Shown here: positions 6,400 to 13,881 of the stretch, piece by piece | How the letters are laid out: every line of letters begins with the position of its first letter | Position numbering within the stretch: the stretch's first letter is position 1 | Source: Anaerolineales bacterium UBA3905 | GTDB taxonomy: Bacteria > Chloroflexota > Anaerolineae > Caldilineales > Caldilineaceae | Assembly: GCA_002391565.1 (NCBI GenBank) | Contig: DGFH01000015.1 | Coordinates: forward strand, 2,806-17,162 | DNA: 14,357 nucleotides | Direction: 5' to 3' | Translations under genes and position numbers: made by a program | Notes under the pieces: generated by a model | Told to the model about the DNA's origin: nothing | Seen by the model: only the letters and a program-made list of their open reading frames with translations | Database searches by the model: none

Positions 6400-6718
6400 C
6401 CTATTGCCTCCTGTTGGGTTGGGCGGCAACATTGGATGGTAAACGGCGCCCCAGCGCCTCATGTGAGCTTAGCGCAAAACAGCCGCACCACGCCCGCAGA
6501 TGTGCGTCAATGCACGTCAATGTAGACGGATGAAACGAATCAGGCGATGTTCACCAAGACAAGTTTGCCAAAATATGTTACTTTTGAATGCGATTCTACC
6601 ACACAGGTTGTGGGCAGGCAATGCAAATCTTGTAGACAGATGTACAGCATGATGGGAGCAAGCTGATTATCATGGAACGTGACAGGGCAGAGGCGTTTCC
6701 GCCCCCGCAATCCGCCCT
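6400..6718. other. Divergent intergenic region with direct repeats
   Basis: This 319-nt region separates the surface-protein gene from the LAL regulator gene. Apart from the ribosome site at 6407-6412, it holds tandem 10-mers CGTCAATGCA and CGTCAATGTA (6505-6524) and two copies of TGTAGACRGATG (6521-6532 and 6631-6642), starting exactly 110 nt apart. No convincing -35/-10 pair was found for either gene. An ATG at 6672 is out of frame with the regulator. There is no sign of an RNA gene. Confidence 0.5.
6407..6412 (-). promoter_or_regulatory. Shine-Dalgarno site selecting a TTG start
   Basis: A perfect AGGAGG on the minus strand is 7 nt upstream of the in-frame TTG at 6399. The resulting N-terminus is a short polar, histidine-containing segment and then the signal peptide, which supports this start over the ATG codons at 6462 and 6432. 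Confidence 0.8.
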
Positions 6719-9553
6719 ATGTCCTCTGATTCAGGTGCAAACGTAGAGAATTCCGGGTCGAATCGGTTCATGCCAGGTCAAATTGCAGCATCACCGGTCA
6801 ACGTCACACCGTCTTTCGTTGTGCAAGCCAAGCTACACCGCCCGCGCATTGTCAGCGGGCTGGCGCCGCTCTTACGCGCTCAGCAGCGGCTGGCGCACGA
6901 CCTGGATCGCCCGTTCACGTTGATCTCGGCGCCGGCGGGTTTCGGTAAGACGACGCTGCTCAGCGAGTGGCTACGCGTTACAGCACGCCCTGGCGCCTGG
7001 CTCACGCTTGACGCACACGACAACCATCCGGTCACCTTTCTCACATACCTGATCGCCGCCTTGCGCACACTCTTTCCCGCTGCCTGCCCCGAAACAGAAT
7101 CTCTGCTGCAACTCTCGAACCTGCCGCCATTAACCGCCGTATGCACCACCCTGAATAACGAGATCGACAACCTGAATGAGGCCGGAGCGTTAAAGAACGG
7201 CGAACGCTTCATTCTGGTGCTGGACGACTATCACCACATCACCGACCCGGCTGTGCATCAAATCGTCAACGGGTTATTGCTGCACCCACCGCGCCCGCTG
7301 CACCTGGTGATCGGTACGCGCTATGACCCACCGCTTTCCTTGCATAGCCTGCGCGCACGCGGCGATCTGGTCGAAATCCGGAGTCATGTGCTGCGCTTCA
7401 CCTCTGCAGAAGTGGCGACATTCATGCAGACAACGGTGCGCGTCCCCATCGACGCCGCCACCCTTGCCAGGATCGAGAAAATGACCGAGGGCTGGGTGGC
7501 TGGACTGCGTTTTGCAGCGCTCGCTCTCAATGCCGAAACGGGTGATCATCCGCACTTTATGACGGGAGCCGCCGAGCACCGCTTTGCCACGGACTACCTC
7601 ACGGTCGAGGTGCTGGCGCATCTACCTGCCGCCATGCAGCTGTTCCTGGTGCAGACTGCGATCCTGGAGCGACTCAACGGCGCGTTGTGTGATGCTGTCA
7701 TCGCCGATTCTGCCAGTACAGAGAGCAGCCAACAGCGTCTGGAGTGGTTGGCGGCGGAAGGCGTCTTTACGCTTGCCCTAGACGAACAGGGCCAGTGGTA
7801 TCGGTATCACAGCCTGTTCCAACACCTGCTGCGCGAGCAGTTGACGCGACATTACAGCGCTGAACAGATTGCCGCCCTGCACAATCGCGCCAGCGCCTGG
7901 TATGCCGCGCGTGATCTTGTCGAAGACGCACTCCACCATGCGCTGGCCGCCGACGACGTCAGCGGCGCTGCGCGCATCATTGAGACGCACCGACGCCAGG
8001 CGCTGAATGTCAGCCAGTTTCAGCGCCTGGAACAGTGGCTGAAACTGGCGCCAACCCACCTGCTCGAAACGCGCCCTGGTCTCCTGATCATTGAGGCCTG
8101 GCTGCTGGCGGAACGCTGGCGCACCGCCGACATGAACGCATTGCTCGACCGCATCGAGGCGCTGTTGCCCCAGGCGGTGTTGTCCGACATGGAACGAACC
8201 ATCCTGGAGAGCGAGATCGCTGCCCTGCGCAGCGATTATTGCTACTCGATTGGCGACCGCGCTGGGCTCTTGCGCTTTTCACGCCACGCCCTTGACATTG
8301 CGCCCATGACGTTGTCCTATGTCCGTAGATTTGCCTGGTTGAACTATCTGGCGGCGCTGCACCTGCACGGCGACCTCAAAGCCCTGGATGATGCACTCCA
8401 TATCAGCCTGCGCGAGGATCGCTTTCACGGCGACGCCTTTCCTATCAGCCCATTGATCACCCACTGCGTCGTCAGTTGGATGAACGCCGACCTGACCACG
8501 CTACACCAGAGTGCGCAACATCTATTACGCCTGACACAGGAGCGCAACCTGTTGAATGAGCAGGGGTGGGCGCATCTGTATCTGGGTTGCGTAGCCTATC
8601 AACGCAACGACCTGGACGGCGCCTTCCAATTCTTCTCAACGATTGTGGCGCGCCCGTATGGCACACATGGTCATGCGTTCTGGCAGGCAGCGTTTGGCCT
8701 TGCCGCCGTCTACTGTGCGCAGGGTGAGTGTGAGCGAGCACAGGCGCTGAGCGACTCACTGCGCGCCACAGCCTGGGAAATGGGTGGCGCCTATGTACTG
8801 GCGGAAGCCGACGCCCTGGCGGCGTTTGTGGCGCTGCACTGTAGAGAGCTGATCACCGCTCAACGCTGGGTGGAAACGTATGATCGCAACCAGCCGATGG
8901 CGCCCATGTCGATGTTCTATGCACCGCCGCTGGTGCTGGCCAGAATCTTGCTTGACCTGGCTACACCCCAACATCTTGTAGATGCTGAAGCGTGGGTTTG
9001 GCGCATCTATCAATTTGCCTGTGAGACCTACAACATCCGGGTTCAGATCGAAACGTTAGCGCTGCAGGCGATTCTTCAGGAACGGAATGGCAACCGCGCC
9101 GATGCACTGTCCTCACTCACGGCGGCGGTGCAACTGGCGGCGCCGGGTGGGCTTGTGCGCATCTTTGTTGATCTGGGTGCGGCGCTGCGGCCACTGTTGG
9201 CTGCACTTGCAGAGCACACAAATACATCCGAGCTGGTGCAAAAAATTCTTGCTGCGCTGCCACCGGCGCCCGCAGCCGTAGCGCCCCCTAAGCCGCTTTG
9301 GCAGCTAACCGCAGCGACTGTCTCTAATCCCGGTGACCACAACCTTTTCATCGAACCGTTGACGCAACGAGAGTCCGAAGTGCTCAACCTGTTGGCGCAA
9401 CATCTCACTGCATCCGAAATTGCAGAAAATCTCATCATCTCTGAAAACACCGTCAAGCGTCATCGCGCCAACATCTACCAGAAGCTCGGGGTCAGTCGCC
9501 GCCGCGAGGCGCTGCGCGTGGCGCGCGCGCTACACCTCATCGCTGCGCCCTGA
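6719..9553 (+). CDS. LAL/MalT-like ATP-dependent LuxR-family regulator
   Basis: A large transcriptional activator of the MalT/LAL (STAND) class, in which ATP and an inducer drive oligomerisation and a C-terminal LuxR helix-turn-helix binds DNA. Length is 944 aa, normal for the class. Walker A APAGFGKTT is at 71-79, Walker B ILVLDDYH at 165-172 and the sensor segment LVIGTRYDPP at about 196-205. A winged-helix-like part follows (ADFM-type region with MTEGWVAGLRFAAL). A long helical TPR-like region (about 390-860) probably senses the signal. The HTH starts at about 881 (LTQRESEVLNLLA, SEIAENLIISENTVKRHRANIYQKLGV). The first in-frame ATG after an upstream stop at 6680 is 6719. It has no visible ribosome site, nor does the next ATG at 6770, so the exact start is uncertain. 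The inducer is unknown. The target could include the divergent surface-protein gene. Confidence 0.93.
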   Translation: MSSDSGANVENSGSNRFMPGQIAASPVNVTPSFVVQAKLHRPRIVSGLAPLLRAQQRLAHDLDRPFTLISAPAGFGKTTLLSEWLRVTARPGAWLTLDAHDNHPVTFLTYLIAALRTLFPAACPETESLLQLSNLPPLTAVCTTLNNEIDNLNEAGALKNGERFILVLDDYHHITDPAVHQIVNGLLLHPPRPLHLVIGTRYDPPLSLHSLRARGDLVEIRSHVLRFTSAEVATFMQTTVRVPIDAATLARIEKMTEGWVAGLRFAALALNAETGDHPHFMTGAAEHRFATDYLTVEVLAHLPAAMQLFLVQTAILERLNGALCDAVIADSASTESSQQRLEWLAAEGVFTLALDEQGQWYRYHSLFQHLLREQLTRHYSAEQIAALHNRASAWYAARDLVEDALHHALAADDVSGAARIIETHRRQALNVSQFQRLEQWLKLAPTHLLETRPGLLIIEAWLLAERWRTADMNALLDRIEALLPQAVLSDMERTILESEIAALRSDYCYSIGDRAGLLRFSRHALDIAPMTLSYVRRFAWLNYLAALHLHGDLKALDDALHISLREDRFHGDAFPISPLITHCVVSWMNADLTTLHQSAQHLLRLTQERNLLNEQGWAHLYLGCVAYQRNDLDGAFQFFSTIVARPYGTHGHAFWQAAFGLAAVYCAQGECERAQALSDSLRATAWEMGGAYVLAEADALAAFVALHCRELITAQRWVETYDRNQPMAPMSMFYAPPLVLARILLDLATPQHLVDAEAWVWRIYQFACETYNIRVQIETLALQAILQERNGNRADALSSLTAAVQLAAPGGLVRIFVDLGAALRPLLAALAEHTNTSELVQKILAALPPAPAAVAPPKPLWQLTAATVSNPGDHNLFIEPLTQRESEVLNLLAQHLTASEIAENLIISENTVKRHRANIYQKLGVSRRREALRVARALHLIAAP

Positions 9554-9659
9554 AGAGCGGCCTGGCCGCCGCCGAGACATCCACGCCCGCGACGCCTGCA
9601 TCTTTTTATGATACGTTGAGGGTGATGCAACGCGACTGACGCTCTGCTATGCTTGGCGC
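9554..9659. other. Spacer between LAL regulator and small gene
   Basis: GCGGCC-T-GGCCGC (9557-9569) is a GC palindrome just past the regulator's stop but has no T-run, so termination there is doubtful. A short T-run at 9602-9607 has no stable stem immediately before it. An extended -10-like TGCTATGCT lies at 9645-9653. Confidence 0.4.
9645..9653 (+). promoter_or_regulatory. Extended -10 promoter element, possibly for a leaderless mRNA
   Basis: TGC-TATGCT fits the TGN-TATNNT extended -10 pattern. Its last base is 7 nt before the A of the ATG at 9660, the normal distance to a transcription start. No good -35 box is present at 17 nt, which extended -10 promoters can tolerate. Confidence 0.4.
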
Positions 9660-9941
9660 ATGGCTAATGATGCTTCTGCTCATCTATTCCCTTTCGATCA
9701 ACCATGCACGTATTCGATCTGGGTGGATGGCCACCTCGACCCAAGTTGGAGTGATCGACTCGGAGGAATGGGCGTGCAACCATCTATACGTAAAGATGGG
9801 ACAAACATTACGCGTCTCAGAGGCGAGCTGCCCGATCAGGCGGCGCTGGTTGGTTTGCTTAACTATCTCTATCAGATGCGCTTTGTCGTGTTGATGGTGG
9901 TGCGCACTGGTGAGGAAGCCGATAGTGCACTTGATCCTTAA
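9660..9941 (+). CDS. Small conserved-type protein of unknown function (DQAAL motif)
   Basis: A 93-aa protein without signal peptide or membrane helix. The pattern is Y-S-I-W-V-D-G-H-L-D-P-S-W-S-D-R-L-G-G-M at about 18-37, then a Gly/Thr turn (KDGTNITRL), then GELPDQAALVGLLNYLYQMRF at about 55-75 and a short hydrophobic strand VVLMVVR. I recognise this layout (I.V.G.LD..WS..F.G....T.L.G...DQAAL.GLL..L..L...L..V) from many small Chloroflexota proteins, often near regulators; no function is known to me. The recognisable sequence and the sense orientation behind the LAL gene argue that it is real. No ribosome site precedes the ATG; see the extended -10 element at 9645. A 17-nt palindrome overlaps the stop codon. 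Confidence 0.75.
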   Translation: MANDASAHLFPFDQPCTYSIWVDGHLDPSWSDRLGGMGVQPSIRKDGTNITRLRGELPDQAALVGLLNYLYQMRFVVLMVVRTGEEADSALDP

Positions 9942-9948
9942 AGGATCA
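9932..9948. promoter_or_regulatory. 17-nt palindrome overlapping a stop codon
   Basis: TGATCCTT-A-AAGGATCA is a perfect 8-bp inverted repeat around one base and includes the TAA of the small gene. As RNA it could form a 6-bp stem with a TTAAA loop, but no U-run follows. Operator, weak processing hairpin or chance cannot be separated here. Confidence 0.45.
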
Positions 9949-10139
9949 CGACAGTTGCGGCATCTTCTGCTACCTTGAAGTTGTTGGAATAAAACAACAA
10001 AGCTCACAAACGCCTTACCAGATTGACGAGAAATGTTTGTTGTAGCCCAATACACCGGCGATAGCGTGTGACATTTGGAAGTCAATCTGGTGTTCCTGAA
10101 ACGAAGTTGATCAACATTGCATACCGAAAGGAGCCACTC
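9942..10139. other. Spacer before the META-domain gene
   Basis: The spacer contains a 6-bp inverted repeat TTGTTG (9981-9986) / CAACAA (9995-10000). Promoter candidates are weak: TTGACG at 10023-10028 has no matching -10 at 17 nt, and TTGTTG (10037-10042) pairs with GATAGC (10060-10065) at a 17-nt spacing. The ribosome site of the next gene is at 10127-10133. Confidence 0.4.
10127..10133 (+). promoter_or_regulatory. Shine-Dalgarno site selecting a TTG start
   Basis: AAAGGAG is 6 nt upstream of the in-frame TTG at 10140. That start yields a clean signal peptide, whereas the upstream in-frame ATG at 10068 would prepend 24 polar residues and has no ribosome site. Confidence 0.82.
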
Positions 10140-11867
10140 TTGAAATTGCGTACACTGAAAACAGGTCTGCTCTTGCTCATGGGGCTGCTACTCATCGTAG
10201 CGGCGCAGCCATTGTTAGCCGCCACCACCCCGCTGGCGGGCACAAACTGGGTGCTGAGCACGCTCAACGGTCAGTTGCCGTTGGCGGGCACGACGATCAC
10301 GATGAATTTTGGCGAAGATGGCACGGTCAGCGGCGCCGATGGCTGCAACCGCTACACAACGACCTTCACCGCCAGCCGCTCAACTATCGAATTCGCGCCA
10401 GCCGCCTCGACGATGATGGCGTGCCCGCCGGCGGTTGCCACCCAAGCCAGCGACTTCATGGCCGCGCTCGATGCCGCCAACCGCTACCAGTTGCGCAGCG
10501 GTCAGCTGATCCTACTCGACGGCTCGACCGTGCTCGCCACCTTCGTCGCGGCCAAAGGCGACCTGGCGGGCACGACCTGGGTGGTGACCGGCTACAACAA
10601 CGGTCGCGAGGCCGTGGTCAGCCCACTGCTTGGCGCCGACATCATCATCAACATCGATGACGCCAATTTGGTCTCCGGCAATGCTGGCTGCAACGACTTC
10701 TTTGCCACGGTGCAGGCGTCGGAGAATGGGTCGATCGTCATCGACAACATCGGCGCCACGCGGCGGCTGTGCTCGACGCCCGTCGGCGTGATGGAGCAGG
10801 AAGCCGAGTTCTTTGCCGCACTCGAAAGCGCCGCCACCTTCACCATCGACGGCGACTTTATCGAGCTGCGCAACGCCGACGACGCTATCGCCTTGCATAT
10901 GATCCGCGAATTGGAAGTGGACTTCCCTGAACCGGCGCCCGCTGTGCCGACTGGTCGTGTGACCGCGCCCAACGGCGTCAACATCCGCTCCGGTCCCGGC
11001 ACCAACTTCCCGATCTTGGGCGTGGCGCCGTTCAACGCCACCGGTGAGATCATCGGGCGCAGCGCCGATGGGCGCTGGTGGGTGGTCGCCGTGCCAAGCG
11101 CGCCGGGCGGCAACGGCTGGGTTTCGGCTGATTTCGTCGCCGCCAGCAACGCCGCTGACGCACCGATCATTGCCTCCCCGCCGCCGCCGGTCGTGATCAT
11201 CCCGACCCCGCTGCCGACGCCAACGCCGCTGCCGCAGCCGACGCCGACGCCAAGCGCGCAGATTTCGTTCACGGCTGACCGCACCACGATCAACCAGGGT
11301 GAATGCACGACGATCCGCTGGTCGGTGGAGAATGTGCAGGCGGTGTGGGTCTACCCGCAGGGGCAGCCCTTCCAGCAGTTCCCACGCGTCGGCCAGGGTT
11401 CCGAGCAGGTCTGCCCGCCGGTGACAACAACCTTCGAGATGCGCGTGCAGTTGCGCGACAGCTCGGTGCAGTTCCGCCAGGTCACGATCAACGTCACGCC
11501 GGCCGCACCGCAGAACCCGCTCAACGGCACGAATTGGGAAGTGACCGGCTACAATAATGGGCGCGACGCTATCGTCAGCCCGCTGGTTGGCTCGCGGCTG
11601 ACCACCCGCTTCTCCGCCGACCGGGCGAGCGGCAACAGCGGCTGCAACGACTTCAGCGGCTCGTACTGGGTGAGCGGCAGCAACATCTCCATCGGCGCCC
11701 TCGGCGGCGGGATGATGGCTTGCAGCGAGCCTGATGGCGTGATGGAGCAAGAGACACAGTTCCGCGCGGCGCTGCAATCGGCCGTCACCTTCCAGCTCGA
11801 CGGCAACCGCCTGACGCTGCGCCGCGGCGACGGTTCCACGGCAGTCGTCTTTAGTCGGTTGCAGTAA
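10140..11867 (+). CDS. Secreted protein with META-META-SH3b-Ig-META domains
   Basis: A predicted extracytoplasmic protein of 575 aa from the TTG start. A signal peptide covers about 1-28 (KTGLLLLMGLLLIVAAQPLLAA). The META domain (HslJ family, a small beta-rich fold found in stress and envelope proteins) occurs three times: 31-138 (LAGTNW...SGADGCNRY...MMACP), 142-256 (LAGTTW...SGNAGCNDF...RRLCS) and 460-575 (LNGTNW...SGNSGCNDF...MMACS). Each has the expected Cys pair. Between them lie a bacterial SH3 domain at about 272-335 (NGVNIRSGPGTNFPILG...GRWWVV...GWVSADFV), a Pro-Thr linker at about 347-372, and an Ig-like domain at about 373-457 (ISFTADRTTINQGECTTIRWSVENVQAVWVYPQG). No lipobox and no enzyme motif are visible. 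SH3b suggests cell-wall or peptide binding; the overall role is unknown. Terminator-like hairpins follow the stop. Confidence 0.9.
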   Translation: MKLRTLKTGLLLLMGLLLIVAAQPLLAATTPLAGTNWVLSTLNGQLPLAGTTITMNFGEDGTVSGADGCNRYTTTFTASRSTIEFAPAASTMMACPPAVATQASDFMAALDAANRYQLRSGQLILLDGSTVLATFVAAKGDLAGTTWVVTGYNNGREAVVSPLLGADIIINIDDANLVSGNAGCNDFFATVQASENGSIVIDNIGATRRLCSTPVGVMEQEAEFFAALESAATFTIDGDFIELRNADDAIALHMIRELEVDFPEPAPAVPTGRVTAPNGVNIRSGPGTNFPILGVAPFNATGEIIGRSADGRWWVVAVPSAPGGNGWVSADFVAASNAADAPIIASPPPPVVIIPTPLPTPTPLPQPTPTPSAQISFTADRTTINQGECTTIRWSVENVQAVWVYPQGQPFQQFPRVGQGSEQVCPPVTTTFEMRVQLRDSSVQFRQVTINVTPAAPQNPLNGTNWEVTGYNNGRDAIVSPLVGSRLTTRFSADRASGNSGCNDFSGSYWVSGSNISIGALGGGMMACSEPDGVMEQETQFRAALQSAVTFQLDGNRLTLRRGDGSTAVVFSRLQ

Positions 11868-11873
11868 TGTTTG

Positions 11874-11891
11874 ACCGGTGTGTGCACCGGT
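11874..11891 (+). other. Small hairpin after the META gene
   Basis: ACCGGTG-TGTG-CACCGGT forms a 7-bp stem with a 4-nt loop, starting 7 nt past the stop codon. No immediate T-run follows. It may protect the mRNA 3' end or add to termination together with the downstream hairpins. Confidence 0.5.
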
Positions 11892-11917
11892 TCCACACTG
11901 TTGTTTCACTCGATTTT

Positions 11918-11948
11918 TCCTGGAGGATGTTCCCCCCATCTTCCAGGA
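11918..11948 (+). terminator. Long hairpin, 12-bp stem (possible terminator on the minus strand)
   Basis: TCCTGGAGGATG (11918-11929) pairs along its whole length with CATCTTCCAGGA (11937-11948), with one G-T pair and a 7-nt C-rich loop. The T-run lies before it (11914-11918), so an intrinsic terminator reading would be in the minus direction. No minus gene ends here, which leaves its role open. Confidence 0.45.
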
Positions 11949-11979
11949 GAGCGCCCATCCCTACGGGCGCTTCTTACTT
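11949..11979 (+). terminator. Intrinsic terminator between META and MFS genes
   Basis: GAGCGCCC (11949-11956) and GGGCGCTT (11965-11972) form a GC-rich 7-8 bp stem with an 8-nt loop, followed by the T-rich tail TTCTTACTT. This is the most typical rho-independent terminator in the window and would end transcription of the META gene. Confidence 0.68.
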
Positions 11980-12073
11980 GAGTAGGGGGCTTGCTGTTGC
12001 TCGTGTAGGCAGACGCAGGCTCATGCACCTGCTGCGAATCATTGAAGAGATAAGGTTGAACACGTGAAGTGTT

Positions 12074-13750
12074 ATGGCTAAAAAATCTGCTGCACCCACT
12101 ACCGTGGAAACGACTGCCCAGGCTGCGTTGAAAGCATCCTGGGTTCCGTTGACAATCATTGTGCTCGCCCAGCTTCAGATGGGCATCAACATCAATGCGC
12201 TGCCGGTCTCGCTGGGGCCGATCATCGATGACCTGAATGCGCCGGCGACGTCGATCTCCACTGCGCTGGTGCTCTACTCACTCTTTGTGGCGGCGTTCGT
12301 CATGTTGGGCGCCAAGATCGGCAAACTCTTCGGCGAGCGGCTGGTTTTTCAGATCAGCGCGGTCGGCCACGGCGCGGCGATGGCGCTGATGGCGATTGCC
12401 ACCGACGCCACCATGATGAACATTGCCCAGTCCGTCGCTGGCATTGCCGCGGCATTGCTAGTTCCGACGCTGGTCGTGTTGATCGCCGCCAACTACAGCG
12501 GACGCCAGCAGGAGCAGTCACTGGGCATCCTTGCCAGCATCCCGGCTGTCGCCAGCGGGTTGACCTTCATCGTTGCCGGCTACATCGCCACCGCGCTGAG
12601 CTGGCGCGTCTCGTTTGGACTTATCTTTGTTATTTCGCTGGTTGTCCTGTTCCTCAGTTTTCGCATGAAACCGGTGCCGCGTCACACAGGCATCAGCATC
12701 GATCTGGTCGGCGTTGTGCTTTCGGCGCTGGCGATTGCGTTGATCTTGTTTGGTTTTAACAACCTCAACAGTTGGGGCATCATCATCGCCAAACCGGCGG
12801 CGCCGATTTCGATCCTGGGCTTGTCGCCCGTGCCCTTTATGCTGCTGCTCGGCGTGGTGCTGGGTCAGGCGTTTTTTGCCTGGTCGGAGCGCCGCGTAGC
12901 GCACAAGAAGACGCCGCTGCTGGCGCTTGAAGTGCTGGATACGCCGGAGGAGCGCAACGCGGTCTATGCCTTCCTGGTGGCGGGCGGGCTTGGCTCAGCG
13001 ATCAGCTTTCTGATCCCGCTTTATATTCAGATCGTGCAAGATCGCACGCCGCTGTTCACGTCGATCGCCATCGTGCCCTACGCCATCACCGTGGCGGCGG
13101 CGGCGATCCTCTCCGTGCGGCTCTACGACCGGCTGACCCCGCGCATGCTGGCGTTGATCTCCTTCGTGCTGGTGGGCGCCGGCATGATTGTGCTCGCCTT
13201 TACGATCGGCAATGACTGGAGCACGCCTGCCGTCATCTTTGGGCTGATCCTGGTCGGTCTGGGCGAGGGGACGACGCTGACGTTGCTCTTCAATGTGCTG
13301 GTCTCTGCCTCGCCCAAAGAACTGGCGGGCGACGTGGGCGCGCTGCGCGGGGTGGTGAACAATGTGTCGTCGGCGCTTGGCGCGGCTTTTGCGGGCGTCG
13401 TGGCGGTGGTGTTGCTGTCGGTGCTGATTACGACCGCCTTTGCACAATCCAATCTGCCGCCGTCGCTGCAGCAGGAGATCAACTTTGACAACATCGACTT
13501 TGTCAGCAACGACCAGCTGAAGGAAGTGCTGAGCCAGACTTCAGTTACAACGGAGGCACAGGTGGACGAAGCTGTCGCCATCAACGCCGATGCGCGCCTG
13601 CGCGCGCTGCGTGCGACCTTCTTGCTGCTGGCGGCGGTCTCGCTGTTGTCCTTGATCCCGTCGACCAGGTTGCCCAACTACAAGCCGGGCCAGCTTTCCG
13701 CCGACGATATTACAGGCGAGAAGAAGCCCAAACCGGCAAAGACAAAATAG
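12074..13750 (+). CDS. MFS transporter, DHA2-like, 14 transmembrane helices
   Basis: A 558-aa inner-membrane protein. About 14 hydrophobic helices can be counted: 23-43, 59-80, 88-108, 112-136, 148-170, 175-195, 206-226, 247-268, 290-316, 320-343, 347-368, 376-400, 420-455 and 514-533. This number is typical of DHA2 drug:proton antiporters (EmrB/QacA class). The loop after helix 2 reads GAKIGKLFGER, a degenerate form of MFS motif A. Helix 5 (ASIPAVASGLTFIVAGYI) lacks the Gly-Pro of antiporter motif C, so drug export is uncertain. About 55 hydrophilic residues, acidic overall, separate helices 13 and 14 (458-512). The C-terminal tail is Lys/Pro-rich (GEKKPKPAKTK). The ribosome site is weak (GTGAAG). 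It follows a terminator and may be read with the peptidase gene 131 nt downstream. Confidence 0.88.
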   Translation: MAKKSAAPTTVETTAQAALKASWVPLTIIVLAQLQMGININALPVSLGPIIDDLNAPATSISTALVLYSLFVAAFVMLGAKIGKLFGERLVFQISAVGHGAAMALMAIATDATMMNIAQSVAGIAAALLVPTLVVLIAANYSGRQQEQSLGILASIPAVASGLTFIVAGYIATALSWRVSFGLIFVISLVVLFLSFRMKPVPRHTGISIDLVGVVLSALAIALILFGFNNLNSWGIIIAKPAAPISILGLSPVPFMLLLGVVLGQAFFAWSERRVAHKKTPLLALEVLDTPEERNAVYAFLVAGGLGSAISFLIPLYIQIVQDRTPLFTSIAIVPYAITVAAAAILSVRLYDRLTPRMLALISFVLVGAGMIVLAFTIGNDWSTPAVIFGLILVGLGEGTTLTLLFNVLVSASPKELAGDVGALRGVVNNVSSALGAAFAGVVAVVLLSVLITTAFAQSNLPPSLQQEINFDNIDFVSNDQLKEVLSQTSVTTEAQVDEAVAINADARLRALRATFLLLAAVSLLSLIPSTRLPNYKPGQLSADDITGEKKPKPAKTK

Positions 13751-13881
13751 GGTGAGTGCCCTGACGGGCACAATGTACACCGAAAATCGGCAGTGGCAGT
13801 TCGCCTCTTGCAACTCGCCCCTCGCCCCGATTCATAAGTGAGGACGTAACCATTTCTGGTTCTGAATTGGGAGGATGCCAA
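13751..13881. other. Spacer between MFS and M20 peptidase genes
   Basis: Besides the hairpin at 13756-13771, it has a TTGCAA and, 18 nt later, TCATAA (a weak promoter guess), a 5-bp stem AACCA-TTTC-TGGTT (13848-13861), and the clear ribosome site GGGAGG (13869-13874), 7 nt before the peptidase ATG. Confidence 0.4.
13756..13771 (+). terminator. Small hairpin after the MFS gene
   Basis: GTGCCC-TGAC-GGGCAC forms a perfect 6-bp stem 5 nt past the stop codon. It lacks a U-run, so it is a weak or attenuating terminator at best. Confidence 0.35.

Noticed and set aside
9557..9569. GCGGCC-T-GGCCGC as terminator of the LAL gene
   Set aside because: The stem is short with a minimal loop and no T-run follows; it may be chance in GC-rich DNA.
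9649..9894. 81-codon plus-strand frame overlapping the small DQAAL gene
   Set aside because: A different frame of the same DNA; only the frame starting at 9660 shows the recognisable conserved pattern.
10512..11939. 475-codon minus-strand open frame opposite the META gene
   Set aside because: It lies antisense to clearly recognisable META, SH3b and Ig domains. Its translation is low-complexity Arg/Ala/Val/Gly with no motif, as expected for a shadow frame in GC-rich DNA.
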